64,000 nt of DNA from Aldehydirespirator sp965203575 (GTDB lineage Bacteria; Actinomycetota; Acidimicrobiia; Acidimicrobiales; Aldehydirespiratoraceae): assembly GCA_965203575.1 (NCBI GenBank), contig OZ241894.1:868001-932000 (forward strand). Reading direction: 5' to 3'. A program made the position numbers and the translations under genes. A model generated the notes under the pieces. That model was not told where the DNA came from, ran no database searches, and was given only the letters and a program-made list of their open reading frames with translations. Positions 51,220-60,452 of this stretch are shown one piece after another. Each line of letters opens with the position of its first letter. The stretch's first letter is position 1.

Positions 51220-51269
51220 GGAATTGGCAGCCCAGAACGCCCGAAACGGACTCGAGCGCTGCCAATTCC
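51220..51269. promoter_or_regulatory. 11-bp inverted repeat before the SCO1664-family gene
   Basis: GGAATTGGCAG and CTGCCAATTCC are perfectly complementary with a 28-nt loop, between the DUF3090 stop and the next ATG (51291). It may be a hairpin that reduces readthrough or an operator pair. Confidence 0.45.
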
Positions 51270-51290
51270 CGATGGGCGGGGCCGCTGATC

Positions 51291-52052
51291 ATGGCGGACG
51301 GTACCGAGGACGCCGCGGGCCAGTCCCCCATCCGGGACCGCCCCCCGATCGAGACTGCCCGTGCCCTGGCCCTGCTGTCCAGCGGTGAGGTGGAGCTGAG
51401 GGGACGAATGCCCTACAGCTCCAACGCGACCTTTCTGGTGGACGTGACCCATGAGGGACTCGACGCTCAGGCCATCTACAAGCCGGTGCGGGGCGAGCGG
51501 CCGCTGTGGGACTTCCCTTCCGGCCTGGCCCACCGCGAGGCGGGCGCGTTCTGGATGGACGCCGCGCTCCGCTGGGACGTGGTCCCCCCCACCGTGGTGC
51601 GCGACGACCTGCCCTTCGACGAAGGGTCGCTCCAGCTGTTCATGCCCGCAAACTTCGAGGAGCACTACTTCACGCTGGTGGAACAGGACCCGCTCAGGCC
51701 CGAACTGGAGCGCATCTGCGCGCTCGACATCGTGATCAACAACACCGACCGCAAGTCGGGCCACTGCCTGCTGGGCACCGACGGCACCGTCTGGGCCATC
51801 GACAACGGCTTGTCGTTCCATTCCCAGTTCAAGCTGCGCACCGTGATCTGGGACTTCGCGGGCGAACCGCTGCCCGACGACGTGAGCCGGGACCTGCGCT
51901 CACTGCTGGACGGCGGCCTTCCCGAATCCCTGGCCGCGGCGCTCACCACCCAGGAGCAGGACGCCACCCTGGCCCGAACCGAGGCTCTGCTGGCTTCAGG
52001 CCGGTTCCCGTCCGACGGCCACGGCCACCGCTGGCCCTGGCCGCTGGTGTAG
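51291..52052 (+). CDS. SCO1664-family (PI3/PI4-kinase-like) protein
   Basis: A 253-residue protein of the SCO1664 family. LVDVTHEGLDAQAIYKPVRGERPLWDFP resembles the nucleotide-binding Lys strand of PI3/4-kinase-like proteins, and CALDIVINNTDRKSGHCLL with WAIDNGLSFH look like the catalytic (D-x-x-x-x-N) and metal (D-N-G) loops. The substrate is unknown. The conserved gene trio suggests a shared pathway, perhaps with the histidine phosphatase as the opposing activity; this is inference. Confidence 0.85.
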   Translation: MADGTEDAAGQSPIRDRPPIETARALALLSSGEVELRGRMPYSSNATFLVDVTHEGLDAQAIYKPVRGERPLWDFPSGLAHREAGAFWMDAALRWDVVPPTVVRDDLPFDEGSLQLFMPANFEEHYFTLVEQDPLRPELERICALDIVINNTDRKSGHCLLGTDGTVWAIDNGLSFHSQFKLRTVIWDFAGEPLPDDVSRDLRSLLDGGLPESLAAALTTQEQDATLARTEALLASGRFPSDGHGHRWPWPLV

Positions 52053-52098
52053 CAGCGCCTGCGCCGGACGAGTTGAGAGCCGGCGGACTCCGGAGGGG

Positions 52099-53070
52099 TC
52101 AGCGGCCTTCCAAGGCCTCCGTGAGCTTGGGGAGCACCTTGTGCACGTCGCCGACGATGCCGAGGTCGGCCACCGCGAAGATGGGGGCCTCGGAGTCCTT
52201 GTTGATGGCGATGATGTTCTTGGAGCCCTTCATGCCCACCAGGTGCTGGGTGGCGCCCGAGATGCCGCAGGCGATGTACACGGTGGGCTTGACCACCTTG
52301 CCGGTCTGGCCGACCTGGTAGCTGTAGGGCACCCAGCCCGCGTCCACGATGGCCCGGCTGGCTCCCGGCGCGGCGCCCAACTGCTTGGCCAGGCCCTCGA
52401 TCATCGAGTACGCCTCCGCGGCGCCCAGCCCCCGCCCGCCGGAGACCACGATGGCGGCCTCGTCGAGCTTGGGTCCTTCGGACTCCTCGGTGAAGCGGTC
52501 CCGGACCACCGCGCCACCGGTGGTGCCGAGGTCGGGAACGGGAAGATCCATGACTTCCGCAGGCGGGCCGCCGACCGCCGCAGGCTCGAAGGACTTCGGG
52601 CGGACCAGCCAGATGTCGGGGCCGCCGTCAGTGAACCGGGAGGTCACGTTGAGAGTGCCGCCGAACACCGGCTCGACCCCCACCAGACGGTCCCCGTCGA
52701 GGCGCAGGTCGACCACATTCGACAGCACACTGACGTCCAGCTTCACCGACAGCCGGGCGGCCACGTCGCGGCCGTCGTAGGTGGTGCCCAGCAGGAAGGC
52801 GTCGGGCGCGGCCACGCTGCCGTCGGAGATGGCTGCGGCCACCGCCGAGGCGACCGACACGCCCTTCATGCGACCATCGAGATCGCCGGTGGCGTGGACC
52901 GTGGTGACCCCGTGGTCGCCGAGCTCGGCCGCGCAGGCCGCGCCGTCTCCCCCGCAGAACACCTCGACGGTGCCGGCCACCTCCCGGGCCTTGGCCAGCA
53001 TCTCCAGCGTAATTGTGGCCACACCGTCGGGCCCCGCCTCACAGAACACCCAGATCTTGTCCAGCGTCAT
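52099..53070 (-). CDS. etfA: Electron transfer flavoprotein subunit alpha
   Basis: A 323-residue EtfA. The C-terminal FAD domain is intact: VVSGGRGLG, PYSYQVGQTGKVVKPTVYIACGISGATQHLVGM and AINKDSEAPIFAVADLGIVGD. It accepts electrons from acyl-CoA dehydrogenases. It starts 12 bp after etfB. Confidence 0.96.
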   Translation of the reverse strand: MTLDKIWVFCEAGPDGVATITLEMLAKAREVAGTVEVFCGGDGAACAAELGDHGVTTVHATGDLDGRMKGVSVASAVAAAISDGSVAAPDAFLLGTTYDGRDVAARLSVKLDVSVLSNVVDLRLDGDRLVGVEPVFGGTLNVTSRFTDGGPDIWLVRPKSFEPAAVGGPPAEVMDLPVPDLGTTGGAVVRDRFTEESEGPKLDEAAIVVSGGRGLGAAEAYSMIEGLAKQLGAAPGASRAIVDAGWVPYSYQVGQTGKVVKPTVYIACGISGATQHLVGMKGSKNIIAINKDSEAPIFAVADLGIVGDVHKVLPKLTEALEGR

Positions 53071-53082
53071 TGCACCGACCTC

Positions 53083-53862
53083 CTAGATGACCTTGAGCTC
53101 GTCGAGGAAGGCCACGATGCGTTCGTGGGCGTCGCCCTCGTCCACCACGACCTCGCCCGCGGCCCGCTCGGGAGCCTCGGCGACGTCGGTGATCTCCTGG
53201 CCCGCCCCGGCCCAGCCGACCCGCTCGGCGGCGATCCCGAGATCGGCGATCTTCAGCTGGTCGACCGGCTTGTTCTTGGCCTGCATGATCCCCCGGAACG
53301 ACGGGTATCGGGGCTCGACCACACCGGCCGTCACCGACACCACCGCGGGCAGCGGGCACTCGACCAGGTCGGCGCCGGCCTCGGTCTGGCGGCGCACCGT
53401 GGCCCTGCCGCCGTCGACGGCTATCTCCTTGGCGAACGTCACCGAGGGCAGGCCGAGCAGTTCGGCCACCTGGGCGGGAACCACGCCGGTGTAACCGTCG
53501 CTGGACTCGGTGGCGGCCAGCACCAGGTCGGGCTCGGCCCGCTCGATGGCCGCGGCGAGCACGCGGGACGTGCCCAGCGCGTCGGAGCCGGCCAGCGCCT
53601 CATCACTGATGAGCGTGGCCGAGTCGGCGCCCATGGCCAGGGCGGTGCGCAGGCCGCTCACCTCGTCGTTGGGCACCATCGAGACCAGGTGCACAGAACC
53701 CTCGCCGGCGGCGTCCACCAGCTGCAGGGCCATCTCCACCCCGTAGGAGTCGGACTCGTCGAGGATGAGCTTCACGTTGCGCCGCAGCGTCCTGGTCTCG
53801 GGGTCGAGCGCGCCGGGATCGGCGGGATCGGGAATCTGCTTCACGCAGACGACAACCTTCAT
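53083..53862 (-). CDS. etfB: Electron transfer flavoprotein subunit beta
   Basis: A 259-residue EtfB. MKVVVCVKQIPDP at the start, the AMP-site region (LAATESSDGYTGVVPAQVAELLGLP) and the docking segment EPRYPSFRGIMQAKNKPV are canonical. The ATG at 53862 begins the conserved strand; upstream codons are not conserved. EtfBA would serve fatty-acid oxidation together with the acyl-CoA ligase in this region. Confidence 0.95.
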   Translation of the reverse strand: MKVVVCVKQIPDPADPGALDPETRTLRRNVKLILDESDSYGVEMALQLVDAAGEGSVHLVSMVPNDEVSGLRTALAMGADSATLISDEALAGSDALGTSRVLAAAIERAEPDLVLAATESSDGYTGVVPAQVAELLGLPSVTFAKEIAVDGGRATVRRQTEAGADLVECPLPAVVSVTAGVVEPRYPSFRGIMQAKNKPVDQLKIADLGIAAERVGWAGAGQEITDVAEAPERAAGEVVVDEGDAHERIVAFLDELKVI

Positions 53863-53989
53863 GGGCGCCAAGTGTGCCAGCGCCCGGCCAGAAACGAACC
53901 TCGCCGTGCGACGAATTCGCCCGGGTATGCGCACAGTCGCTCGCGGTCACGAGGGCGCACCCGGCCCAACCAGCGGACAGACTGGGTGA

Positions 53990-54901
53990 ATGAGGGTGCT
54001 GCTGCTGGTGAACTCAGCCGCTTCGTCGGTGACCGGACGGCGCCGGGTGGTGATCCAGAAGGCGCTGTCGGCCGACCATGAGGTGACCCTGTCCGAGACC
54101 GTCCGGCGCGGCCATGCCACCCGGCTGGCCCGATCGGCCGCCTCCGACGGCATCGATGTGGTGGTGGTTCTGGGCGGGGACGGCACGCTCAACGAGGCCG
54201 CCAACGGCCTGGCCGGCACCGACACCGCCCTGGCCGCGCTGCCGGGAGGAAGCACCAACGTGTTCGCCCGCATCATCGGTCTGCCCGACGACCCCATCGA
54301 GGCCGCCGGCCAACTCCTCGACGCTCTCGACCGGGGCGCCGTCGCCAGGATCGGGCTCGGGGTCGTTGACGGGCGGTACTTCCTGTTCCACTGCGGCATC
54401 GGGTTCGACGCGGCCGTGGTGGAGCTGGTCGAGAGCCGCGGCCCGCTGAAGCGCTGGGCCGGGCACCCCCTGTTCATCTACGCAGCGGTGACCACCTGGC
54501 TGCAGCGGGCCAACCGGCGACGTCCTCCCATGCGGGTGCTTGATGCCAACGGCGACGCGCTGGCCGAGGGCCTGTTGACGATCGTGCTCAACCTCAACCC
54601 CTACACCTATCTGGGCAGCCGCAGCTTCGACCTCGTGCCGGGCCTCGGCCTGGACGAGCCCCTGGTCACCGTGACCCTTCCCAGCCTCTCGCTGCACCGG
54701 ATGCTGCCGGTGGCCCTGAAGGCCCTGCGCTCAGGTGACGTGCGAGGCCTGCCCGGAGCGACGGTTCACGAGAGCCTGAGGGACCTGACCGTGAACGCGG
54801 AGCCGCCCGTTCCATACCAGGCCGACGGCGACCACCTCGGCGCTGCGCCCCGCCTGAGGATCCGCTGGGCGCCCGAAGCCCTGCGGCTGGTCCTGCCCTG
54901 A
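53990..54901 (+). CDS. Diacylglycerol kinase-family lipid kinase
   Basis: A 303-residue DAGK-catalytic protein with the nucleotide motif VVVLGGDGTLNEAANGL (about 57-73), PGGSTNVFAR (about 84-94) and ALDRGAVARIGLG. Relatives phosphorylate diacylglycerol or sphingoid bases, or act in phosphatidylinositol mannoside or lipid recycling; the substrate is unknown. There is no membrane helix. It is divergent from etfB, with a 128-bp gap. Confidence 0.87.
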   Translation: MRVLLLVNSAASSVTGRRRVVIQKALSADHEVTLSETVRRGHATRLARSAASDGIDVVVVLGGDGTLNEAANGLAGTDTALAALPGGSTNVFARIIGLPDDPIEAAGQLLDALDRGAVARIGLGVVDGRYFLFHCGIGFDAAVVELVESRGPLKRWAGHPLFIYAAVTTWLQRANRRRPPMRVLDANGDALAEGLLTIVLNLNPYTYLGSRSFDLVPGLGLDEPLVTVTLPSLSLHRMLPVALKALRSGDVRGLPGATVHESLRDLTVNAEPPVPYQADGDHLGAAPRLRIRWAPEALRLVLP

Positions 54902-54906
54902 GCGCT

Positions 54907-55042
54907 CTGTTTCCCGCTCTTGTTCGCTGCGCTCACGGGCCGCTCGGGCCACGGCCTCGCTAGCTCGGCCTCTGCTGTTTCCCGCTCTTGTTCGCTGCGC
55001 TCACGGGCCGCTCGGGCCACGGCCTCGCTAGCTCGGCCTCTG
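54907..55042. repeat. 68-bp tandem duplication; core also found at 62422
   Basis: Two copies (54907-54974 and 54975-55042) are nearly identical. A 30-bp core TGTTCGCTGCGCTCACGGG... occurs in both (54921, 54989) and again at 62422-62451. All copies lie between convergent gene ends. Confidence 0.8.
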
Positions 55043-55059
55043 GCTGCAGGGCCTCCGGC

Positions 55060-55743
55060 TCAGGCTGCGTCGACTAGGGCCCGGGCCACGTCGGGCACGT
55101 CGGTGATCAGGCCGTCCACGCCCATCGCCAGCAGCTCCGACATGCGCTCCGGGACGTTGATGGTCCACACATTGACGGCCAGCCCGGCGTCGTGGGCCCG
55201 GCTCACGAATGCAACGTCGCACATGGCGTCGAAGGCGTGCACTGCCACCATGCTGTGGGCGCTGGCCCGGGCCACGGCCTGCGCGGGCGCCACGATCCCG
55301 CAGATCAGCGCGGTGCGAATGGTCGGATCGACAGCCCGCACCGCATCCGCCGCGTCGACGTTGAACGACGACACCACGGCCCGCTCCGGGCCGAGATAGG
55401 CCGCAATAAGGCCGGCCACGGCGTCGGCCACGAGGTTCTCGCTGTCGTAGTCGGGGTCGTCGGGCAGGTTCTTGATCTCGAGGTGCACTCCCATGCCCTC
55501 GCAAGCCTCCAGGGCCTCGGCCAGGCTGGGCACGTAGTCGGGCAGTTCGCCGGCGTGGAGGTGGCCGATTCGCCGGCCGTCGGCCAGGTGGGCGTCGTGG
55601 TGGACCACGGCCACGCCGTCAGTGGTGCGGCGCACGTCGAGTTCGACCCAGTCGGCGCCGAATTCTCGGGCCAGCCGGAAGGCTTCCAACGTGTTCTCGG
55701 GCGCGGCTTGGCTGGCGCCCCGATGCGCGATCACCGCTGCCAC
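55060..55743 (-). CDS. Glycerophosphodiester phosphodiesterase family protein
   Basis: A 227-residue GDPD-fold enzyme from GTG 55743: VIAHRGASQAAPENTLEAF (HRG catalytic His, E in ENT), WVELDVRRTTDGVAVVHHDA (metal Glu/Asp and second His), VHLEIKN, and VNVWTIN with the late Trp. It cleaves glycerophosphodiesters to glycerol-3-phosphate. No signal peptide from this start; the frame is open for 46 more codons, which could form a longer N-terminus (ATG 55881), but that would overlap the divergent gene. Confidence 0.87.
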   Translation of the reverse strand: MAAVIAHRGASQAAPENTLEAFRLAREFGADWVELDVRRTTDGVAVVHHDAHLADGRRIGHLHAGELPDYVPSLAEALEACEGMGVHLEIKNLPDDPDYDSENLVADAVAGLIAAYLGPERAVVSSFNVDAADAVRAVDPTIRTALICGIVAPAQAVARASAHSMVAVHAFDAMCDVAFVSRAHDAGLAVNVWTINVPERMSELLAMGVDGLITDVPDVARALVDAA

Positions 55744-55829
55744 CCCGGCAGTCTCGCACACACTTCCTGCCGGCAGGAATCCGACGGGCGCAGCGGTTGT
55801 GCACTGCCTAGGCTCGGCCAGCCCTGCCA

Positions 55830-56936
55830 ATGAAGATGCCTGGTACCCGACAAGAGTCCGACGCGAGGTGGATTCCGACACTGCGAGCGATCGGCGCGGT
55901 CCTGATCGCGCTGGTGATGACTTGGACAGTCGCGCTCTCGGTCGCCGGCGCGCGTCCGGTGCCTGCCAGTGGCTCCGAGTCTGGTGACCGGTCCGACCTG
56001 CCCAAGATCGGTCACTTCGTGCGACCTCACTACATACCGTTCGGTCCTTGCAGTTGGCTGTTCTCCGATTCCTTCATCGACGAGATCGAGGCCGCCCACC
56101 CCGGCGCCCGGTTCACGGCGGCCGTCCACGATCACCGCACGGGCTGCCGGTACGAACTCAACGGCGGCTTGGAGATCACCACCGCGAGCGTCATCAAGGC
56201 CCAGGTCCTGGCGGGCGTGCTGCTGGCCGTCCAGGAAGCGGGCCGCCATCTCAGCCAGTCCGAGGCGGCCGACGTCGAGTTGATGATGCACTACAGCCAC
56301 AACCGCCCGCCCACCTCCAGGCTGTACGTGCAGCTCGGCAGCGCGACCGGCATGGAAGCGCTGGATGAGCGCTTCGGGATCGTCGGCACGAGCCACACCG
56401 CGTGGTACGGCCGGACGCTGTCCACGGCGGAGGACCGGACGCGGCTCGTGGAGCAGCTTCTCATCGGCGGAGGACCCCTGAGCGCTGAGTCGGTGCAGGC
56501 GGCATGGGAGTGGATGTCCAGCGTGAGCGTGGCGCAGAACTGGGGGATCACCGCCGGCCTCCCGGCCGGGTACGAGGCTGCGCTGAAGAACGGCTTCTTC
56601 CCGATGTCCGGTGCCGGGTGGCGGCTGGGCACCACCGGGGTGGTGCGCGACCCGGACGGCGGCTCCTACGCCATGACGGTGATGACCGACAACAACCCGA
56701 GCGAGTCGGCCGGCATCGCTCTGGTGGAGAAGATCGCCGGCCACATCAACGCCGCGCTCACCACCGGCCCGCCTGCCGAGCGCGCCGTGGACCAGGTGGA
56801 GTGCGTCGAACCGCCCGGGGGATCGTCATGGTCCTCGGCCGCCGCGATGCTCGGCGGAGTCGATGCCGTAGAGCTGAGGCGTCTCAACGGCGGCGAGCCC
56901 AGACCGCTGACCGGTCAGCGAGTCTGCTGGACATAG
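55830..56936 (+). CDS. Class A beta-lactamase-like serine hydrolase
   Basis: A 368-residue exported protein: N-terminal signal/membrane helix (about 17-40), then a serine beta-lactamase fold. The SxxK motif is SVIK (Ser120/Lys123), YSHN (about 154-157) stands for the SDN loop, and KNGFFP (about 254) for KTG. The Glu166 loop is unclear, so activity may be transpeptidase/esterase-like rather than beta-lactamase. The C-terminal 55 residues are Gly/Ser-rich. Actinobacterial proteins of this kind are often annotated as serine hydrolases. Confidence 0.75.
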   Translation: MKMPGTRQESDARWIPTLRAIGAVLIALVMTWTVALSVAGARPVPASGSESGDRSDLPKIGHFVRPHYIPFGPCSWLFSDSFIDEIEAAHPGARFTAAVHDHRTGCRYELNGGLEITTASVIKAQVLAGVLLAVQEAGRHLSQSEAADVELMMHYSHNRPPTSRLYVQLGSATGMEALDERFGIVGTSHTAWYGRTLSTAEDRTRLVEQLLIGGGPLSAESVQAAWEWMSSVSVAQNWGITAGLPAGYEAALKNGFFPMSGAGWRLGTTGVVRDPDGGSYAMTVMTDNNPSESAGIALVEKIAGHINAALTTGPPAERAVDQVECVEPPGGSSWSSAAAMLGGVDAVELRRLNGGEPRPLTGQRVCWT

Positions 56937-56991
56937 AGCGAGCGCGTAACTTGTGGACGCGGAAGCCTGAACAAGCGCGAGGAGGTCCGCA

Positions 56992-58629
56992 ATGACATTG
57001 TCAGCCGCCGAAGGGCCGACCTCGGTTCCGTTGCTGGAGGAGACGATCCCGCAGAATCTGGCCCGAACGGTCGCCGAGCACCCCGAGCGCGATGCGTTGG
57101 TGTCGGTGGAGCAGGGTTTGCGTTACACCTACACCGAGTTCGCCGGCGAGGTCGACCGGGTGGGCCGGGGACTGATGGGAATCGGTGTGGCCAAGGGCGA
57201 CCGCGTCGGGATCTGGAGCCCGAACTACGCGGAGTGGGTGCTGGTGCAGTACGCCACGGCCCGCATCGGCGCGATCCTGGTGACCATCAACCCGGCCTAC
57301 CGGTCCTCGGAACTCGAGTATGTGCTGAACCAGTCGCAGATCTCCGTGCTGGTGGCGGTGGAGTCGTTCCTGACCAGCGACTACCGCTCGATGATCACCG
57401 AGGTGTGGGACCGGGTGCCGGCCGAGCGGGTCATCTACCTGCATACTTCGGATTGGGACACGCTGCTGGAGGCGGCCGGGACGGTGTCCGCGGAGCAGCT
57501 CGAGGAGCGCAGCGCGCAGCTCGAGCCCGGTGACGCCATCAACATCCAGTACACCAGCGGCACCACCGGCTTCCCCAAGGGCGCCACGCTGAGCCATCGC
57601 AACATCCTGAACAATGGGCTGTTCATCGGCGAGGCCTGCCAGTACACAGCCGAGGACCGGGTGTGCATCCCGGTGCCGTTCTATCACTGCTTCGGGATGG
57701 TGCTGGGCAACCTGGCCTGCACCACCCACGGCTCCGCCATGGTGATCCCCGCCGCCGGATTCAACCCCAGGGCAACCCTGCGGGCCGTCGCCGCCGAGCG
57801 CTGCACGAGCCTGTACGGGGTGCCGACGATGTTCATCGCCGAACTCGGAGAGCCCGATCTGGCCGACTACGACCTGTCGTCGCTGCGCACCGGGATCATG
57901 GCCGGCTCACCGTGCCCCATCGAGGTCATGCGCCAAGTGGTCGACCAGATGAACATGAGCGAGGTCACCATCGCCTACGGCATGACCGAGACCTCACCGG
58001 TGTCCACCCAGACCTCCGCCGACGACCCCCTCGAGAAACGGGTGACCACCGTGGGGCGGGTCCATCCCCACGTGGAGATCCGCATCGTGGATCCCGCCAC
58101 CGGCGAGGTGGTGCCTCGCGGCACCAGCGGCGAGTTCCAGACCCGGGGCTACTCGGTGATGCTGGGCTACTGGAACGACCCCGAGCGCACCGCGGAGGCC
58201 ATCGATGCCGACGGATGGATGCACACCGGCGATCTAGCGGTGATGGACGACGAGGGCTACGTGAACATCGTCGGGCGCATCAAGGACATGATCATCCGCG
58301 GCGGCGAGAACGTGTACCCCCGCGAGATCGAGGAGTTCCTCTACACCCACCCCGACATCGTCGACGTGCAGGTCATCGGCGTGCCGGATGTGCGCTACGG
58401 CGAGGAGATCATGGCCTGGATCCAGCTGCGCGACGGGGCCAGCACCACCGAGGACGACATCAAGGACTTCTGCCGGGGCACCATCGCCCACTACAAGGTC
58501 CCCCGCTACATCAAGCTCACCGACACCTTCCCCATGACCATCACCGGCAAGATCCAGAAATTCAAGATGCGCGAGCAGTCCATAGAAGAGTTCCGCCTCG
58601 ACGCGGCCGCCCAAGTCCAGAGCGCCTAG
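56992..58629 (+). CDS. Acyl-CoA synthetase (AMP-forming fatty acid ligase)
   Basis: A 545-residue ANL-superfamily ligase. The P-loop YTSGTTGFPKGA (about 186-197), the AYGMTETSPVST block, DGWMHTGDLAVMDDEGY (about 405-420), GGENVYPREIEEFL, and the C-terminal Lys in GKIQKFKMRE are complete. It is close to fatty-acid-CoA ligases of the FadD/AcsF2 type, activating medium- or long-chain acids. A Shine-Dalgarno (GAGGAGG) precedes the ATG. Confidence 0.92.
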   Translation: MTLSAAEGPTSVPLLEETIPQNLARTVAEHPERDALVSVEQGLRYTYTEFAGEVDRVGRGLMGIGVAKGDRVGIWSPNYAEWVLVQYATARIGAILVTINPAYRSSELEYVLNQSQISVLVAVESFLTSDYRSMITEVWDRVPAERVIYLHTSDWDTLLEAAGTVSAEQLEERSAQLEPGDAINIQYTSGTTGFPKGATLSHRNILNNGLFIGEACQYTAEDRVCIPVPFYHCFGMVLGNLACTTHGSAMVIPAAGFNPRATLRAVAAERCTSLYGVPTMFIAELGEPDLADYDLSSLRTGIMAGSPCPIEVMRQVVDQMNMSEVTIAYGMTETSPVSTQTSADDPLEKRVTTVGRVHPHVEIRIVDPATGEVVPRGTSGEFQTRGYSVMLGYWNDPERTAEAIDADGWMHTGDLAVMDDEGYVNIVGRIKDMIIRGGENVYPREIEEFLYTHPDIVDVQVIGVPDVRYGEEIMAWIQLRDGASTTEDDIKDFCRGTIAHYKVPRYIKLTDTFPMTITGKIQKFKMREQSIEEFRLDAAAQVQSA

Positions 58630-58650
58630 CGCCGTCTAATTCTAGAATAC

Positions 58651-58689
58651 TTGAAAAATACTGAAACTTATCGAAACTTAAGTATAGTA
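58651..58689 (+). promoter_or_regulatory. AT-rich element with three 10-bp phased repeats and a TATAGT box
   Basis: 58651-58680 consists of three 10-bp steps, each with the pattern GAAAxxTA (GAAAAATA, GAAACTTA, GAAACTTA), followed by TATAGT at 58684-58689. It stands between convergent genes in an otherwise GC-rich region. The 10-bp phasing suggests bent DNA or a side-by-side activator/repressor site. An ATG lies 4 nt after the box (58694, 46 codons to TAG), but coding potential is weak. Confidence 0.45.
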
Positions 58690-58829
58690 CCGATGGGGCG
58701 GCTCCGGTGCCACGCAAGTGCGCTCTGCCAAACCGGGGCCACCCCAACTGCTGGCCCATCTTACTCATTCTCCGGCGCTGTGCAACCCTTTATGTGGTTC
58801 CAGCCATATTCTCAATACAAATCAGATTG

Positions 58830-60428
58830 CTAGCCGACCGGCGACGGGACCGATCGGCGGGGAACGGTCACCTCGATCACGGTGCCGCGGGGCGCGTCGG
58901 CCGATGCCGCCTTGATGGTGATCGAGCCGCCGAGGTCGTGAACCACGAAGGTGCGCACGATGGTGAGGCCGAGCCCGGCGTCGCGGTCCAGCGAGAAGCC
59001 CTCGGGCACGCCGGGTCCGTCGTCGGTGATGCGCATGGTCAACGTGCTGGCAGTGCGGGCCAGGCGCACCTCGACAAGCTCCCCCGCGCCCGCGGGAGGT
59101 GCGGCGTGCTGGAAGGCGTTCTGCACCAGCTCCACCAGCACCACCGCCAGCGGCATCGCCGTCTCGCCGTCGATCTCGCCAACGGCCCCCTCCACCTGTA
59201 TCTTGAGGGGCCGCTCCGCCGGCGCGAGACCATCCTCCACCAGGCGCACAAGCGGGCCCACGATCTCATCGAAGTCGAGGTCGGAGGTGGTGTCGAGAGC
59301 CAGATGCTCATGCACCATGGCGATCGACGAGACCCGCCGGACCGAGGACTCGACGGCTGTCTTCGCCTCCGCGCTGCCCAGGCGGCGAGCCTGGATCTGC
59401 AGCAGCGAACTCACCGTTTGCAGGTTGTTCTTGACCCGATGGTGGATCTCGCGGATCGTCGCATCCTTGGACAGGAGCAGGCGGTCGTGGTGGCGCAACT
59501 CGGACACGTCTCGGAGCATCGCCACCGCCCCGGTGATCCGGTCCTCGGCCACCATGGGGTAGGCCCGCAGCACGACCACGATCATCGATCCGGCCGTGAA
59601 CTCGGCCACCGTGGAACGCCGGCGCCAGAACGAGCGGCGTATCACCGTGTCGTCCAGTCCGAGGTCGCTGAGACTGCTGCCCGGCACCGAGCGCGTCACG
59701 CCCAAGCGGTGCAGGGCGCTGCGGGCGTTGGGCGAGGCGTAGCTGATCCGGCCCTGCCGGTCCAGCACCAGCACCCCATCGCCGACACGGGGCTCGCGGA
59801 ACTCGCCGACCCGCTCCATGCGCTCGTAGGGGAACACGCCCTCGGCGATCATCCGCGCGAAGCGGTTGTACAGAGCGCGGTAGACGGTCTCCAGCGGGTT
59901 CTCGTGGCGGATGGGGGCCGGTGCCGCCTCGCGCGAGAGCACCGCCACCGGCGCGTCGTCGCAGCGGACGGGCACATAGTCCACGACCCGACGGCGGTCG
60001 CGAAGCGGCAGGCTGTCGGCCTCCTCCACGACCGTGTCATCGCCCACGACAGGCAGGGAACCGGCCTCTGCCACCTCCGCCTCGCCCGCCTCGCCGGTAT
60101 CCATCGCGGCCTGTAGCCAGGCCAAGGCAGGCCCCTGCATGATGGTGCCCACCGGGTCGACCACATGAACGGTGGGGCCGGTGTTGGCCCGGGCGTGGGC
60201 CAGCACCACGAAGCCGCCGTCGGCGCTGGCGGTCTGTTCGGCTGCCAGATCTGAGGCGCCCGCCATCGTGGCCGGATCGAATCCGGCGACGCAGGGGGCG
60301 TACAGCAGCAGGTCCCCGAAGGAGAGGTCGGCCAGCGGCGTCCACGAGGCCACCAGCCGGTGCAGATGATCGATGGAGCGCTCGTCGAGCGCGGTGCCGG
60401 CCCGGGCCAACTCCGCGAGACCGACCAC
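58830..60428 (-). CDS. PdtaS-type sensor histidine kinase
   Basis: A 532-residue cytosolic kinase. The N-terminal GAF-like domain (about 15-210) and a PAS domain (about 225-320, LVLDRQGRISYASPNARSAL) precede a HisKA_2 phosphoacceptor: IREIHHRVKNNLQTVSSLLQIQARR, His about 330. The HATPase C-terminus has ELVQNAFQHAA (N box), DDGPGVPEGF (G1) and GLGLTIVRTFV (G2). PdtaS phosphorylates PdtaR, an ANTAR RNA-binding antiterminator in mycobacteria; no regulator lies nearby. No membrane helix. Confidence 0.9.
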   Translation of the reverse strand: MVGLAELARAGTALDERSIDHLHRLVASWTPLADLSFGDLLLYAPCVAGFDPATMAGASDLAAEQTASADGGFVVLAHARANTGPTVHVVDPVGTIMQGPALAWLQAAMDTGEAGEAEVAEAGSLPVVGDDTVVEEADSLPLRDRRRVVDYVPVRCDDAPVAVLSREAAPAPIRHENPLETVYRALYNRFARMIAEGVFPYERMERVGEFREPRVGDGVLVLDRQGRISYASPNARSALHRLGVTRSVPGSSLSDLGLDDTVIRRSFWRRRSTVAEFTAGSMIVVVLRAYPMVAEDRITGAVAMLRDVSELRHHDRLLLSKDATIREIHHRVKNNLQTVSSLLQIQARRLGSAEAKTAVESSVRRVSSIAMVHEHLALDTTSDLDFDEIVGPLVRLVEDGLAPAERPLKIQVEGAVGEIDGETAMPLAVVLVELVQNAFQHAAPPAGAGELVEVRLARTASTLTMRITDDGPGVPEGFSLDRDAGLGLTIVRTFVVHDLGGSITIKAASADAPRGTVIEVTVPRRSVPSPVG

Positions 60429-60452
60429 CGCTGCGGAACTCCGCTCGGCCTC

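Noticed and set aside
58651..58833. 60-codon plus-strand frame in the AT-rich element
   Set aside because: No family resemblance, no Shine-Dalgarno, and the TATAGT box lies inside it; treated as a regulatory or RNA element instead.
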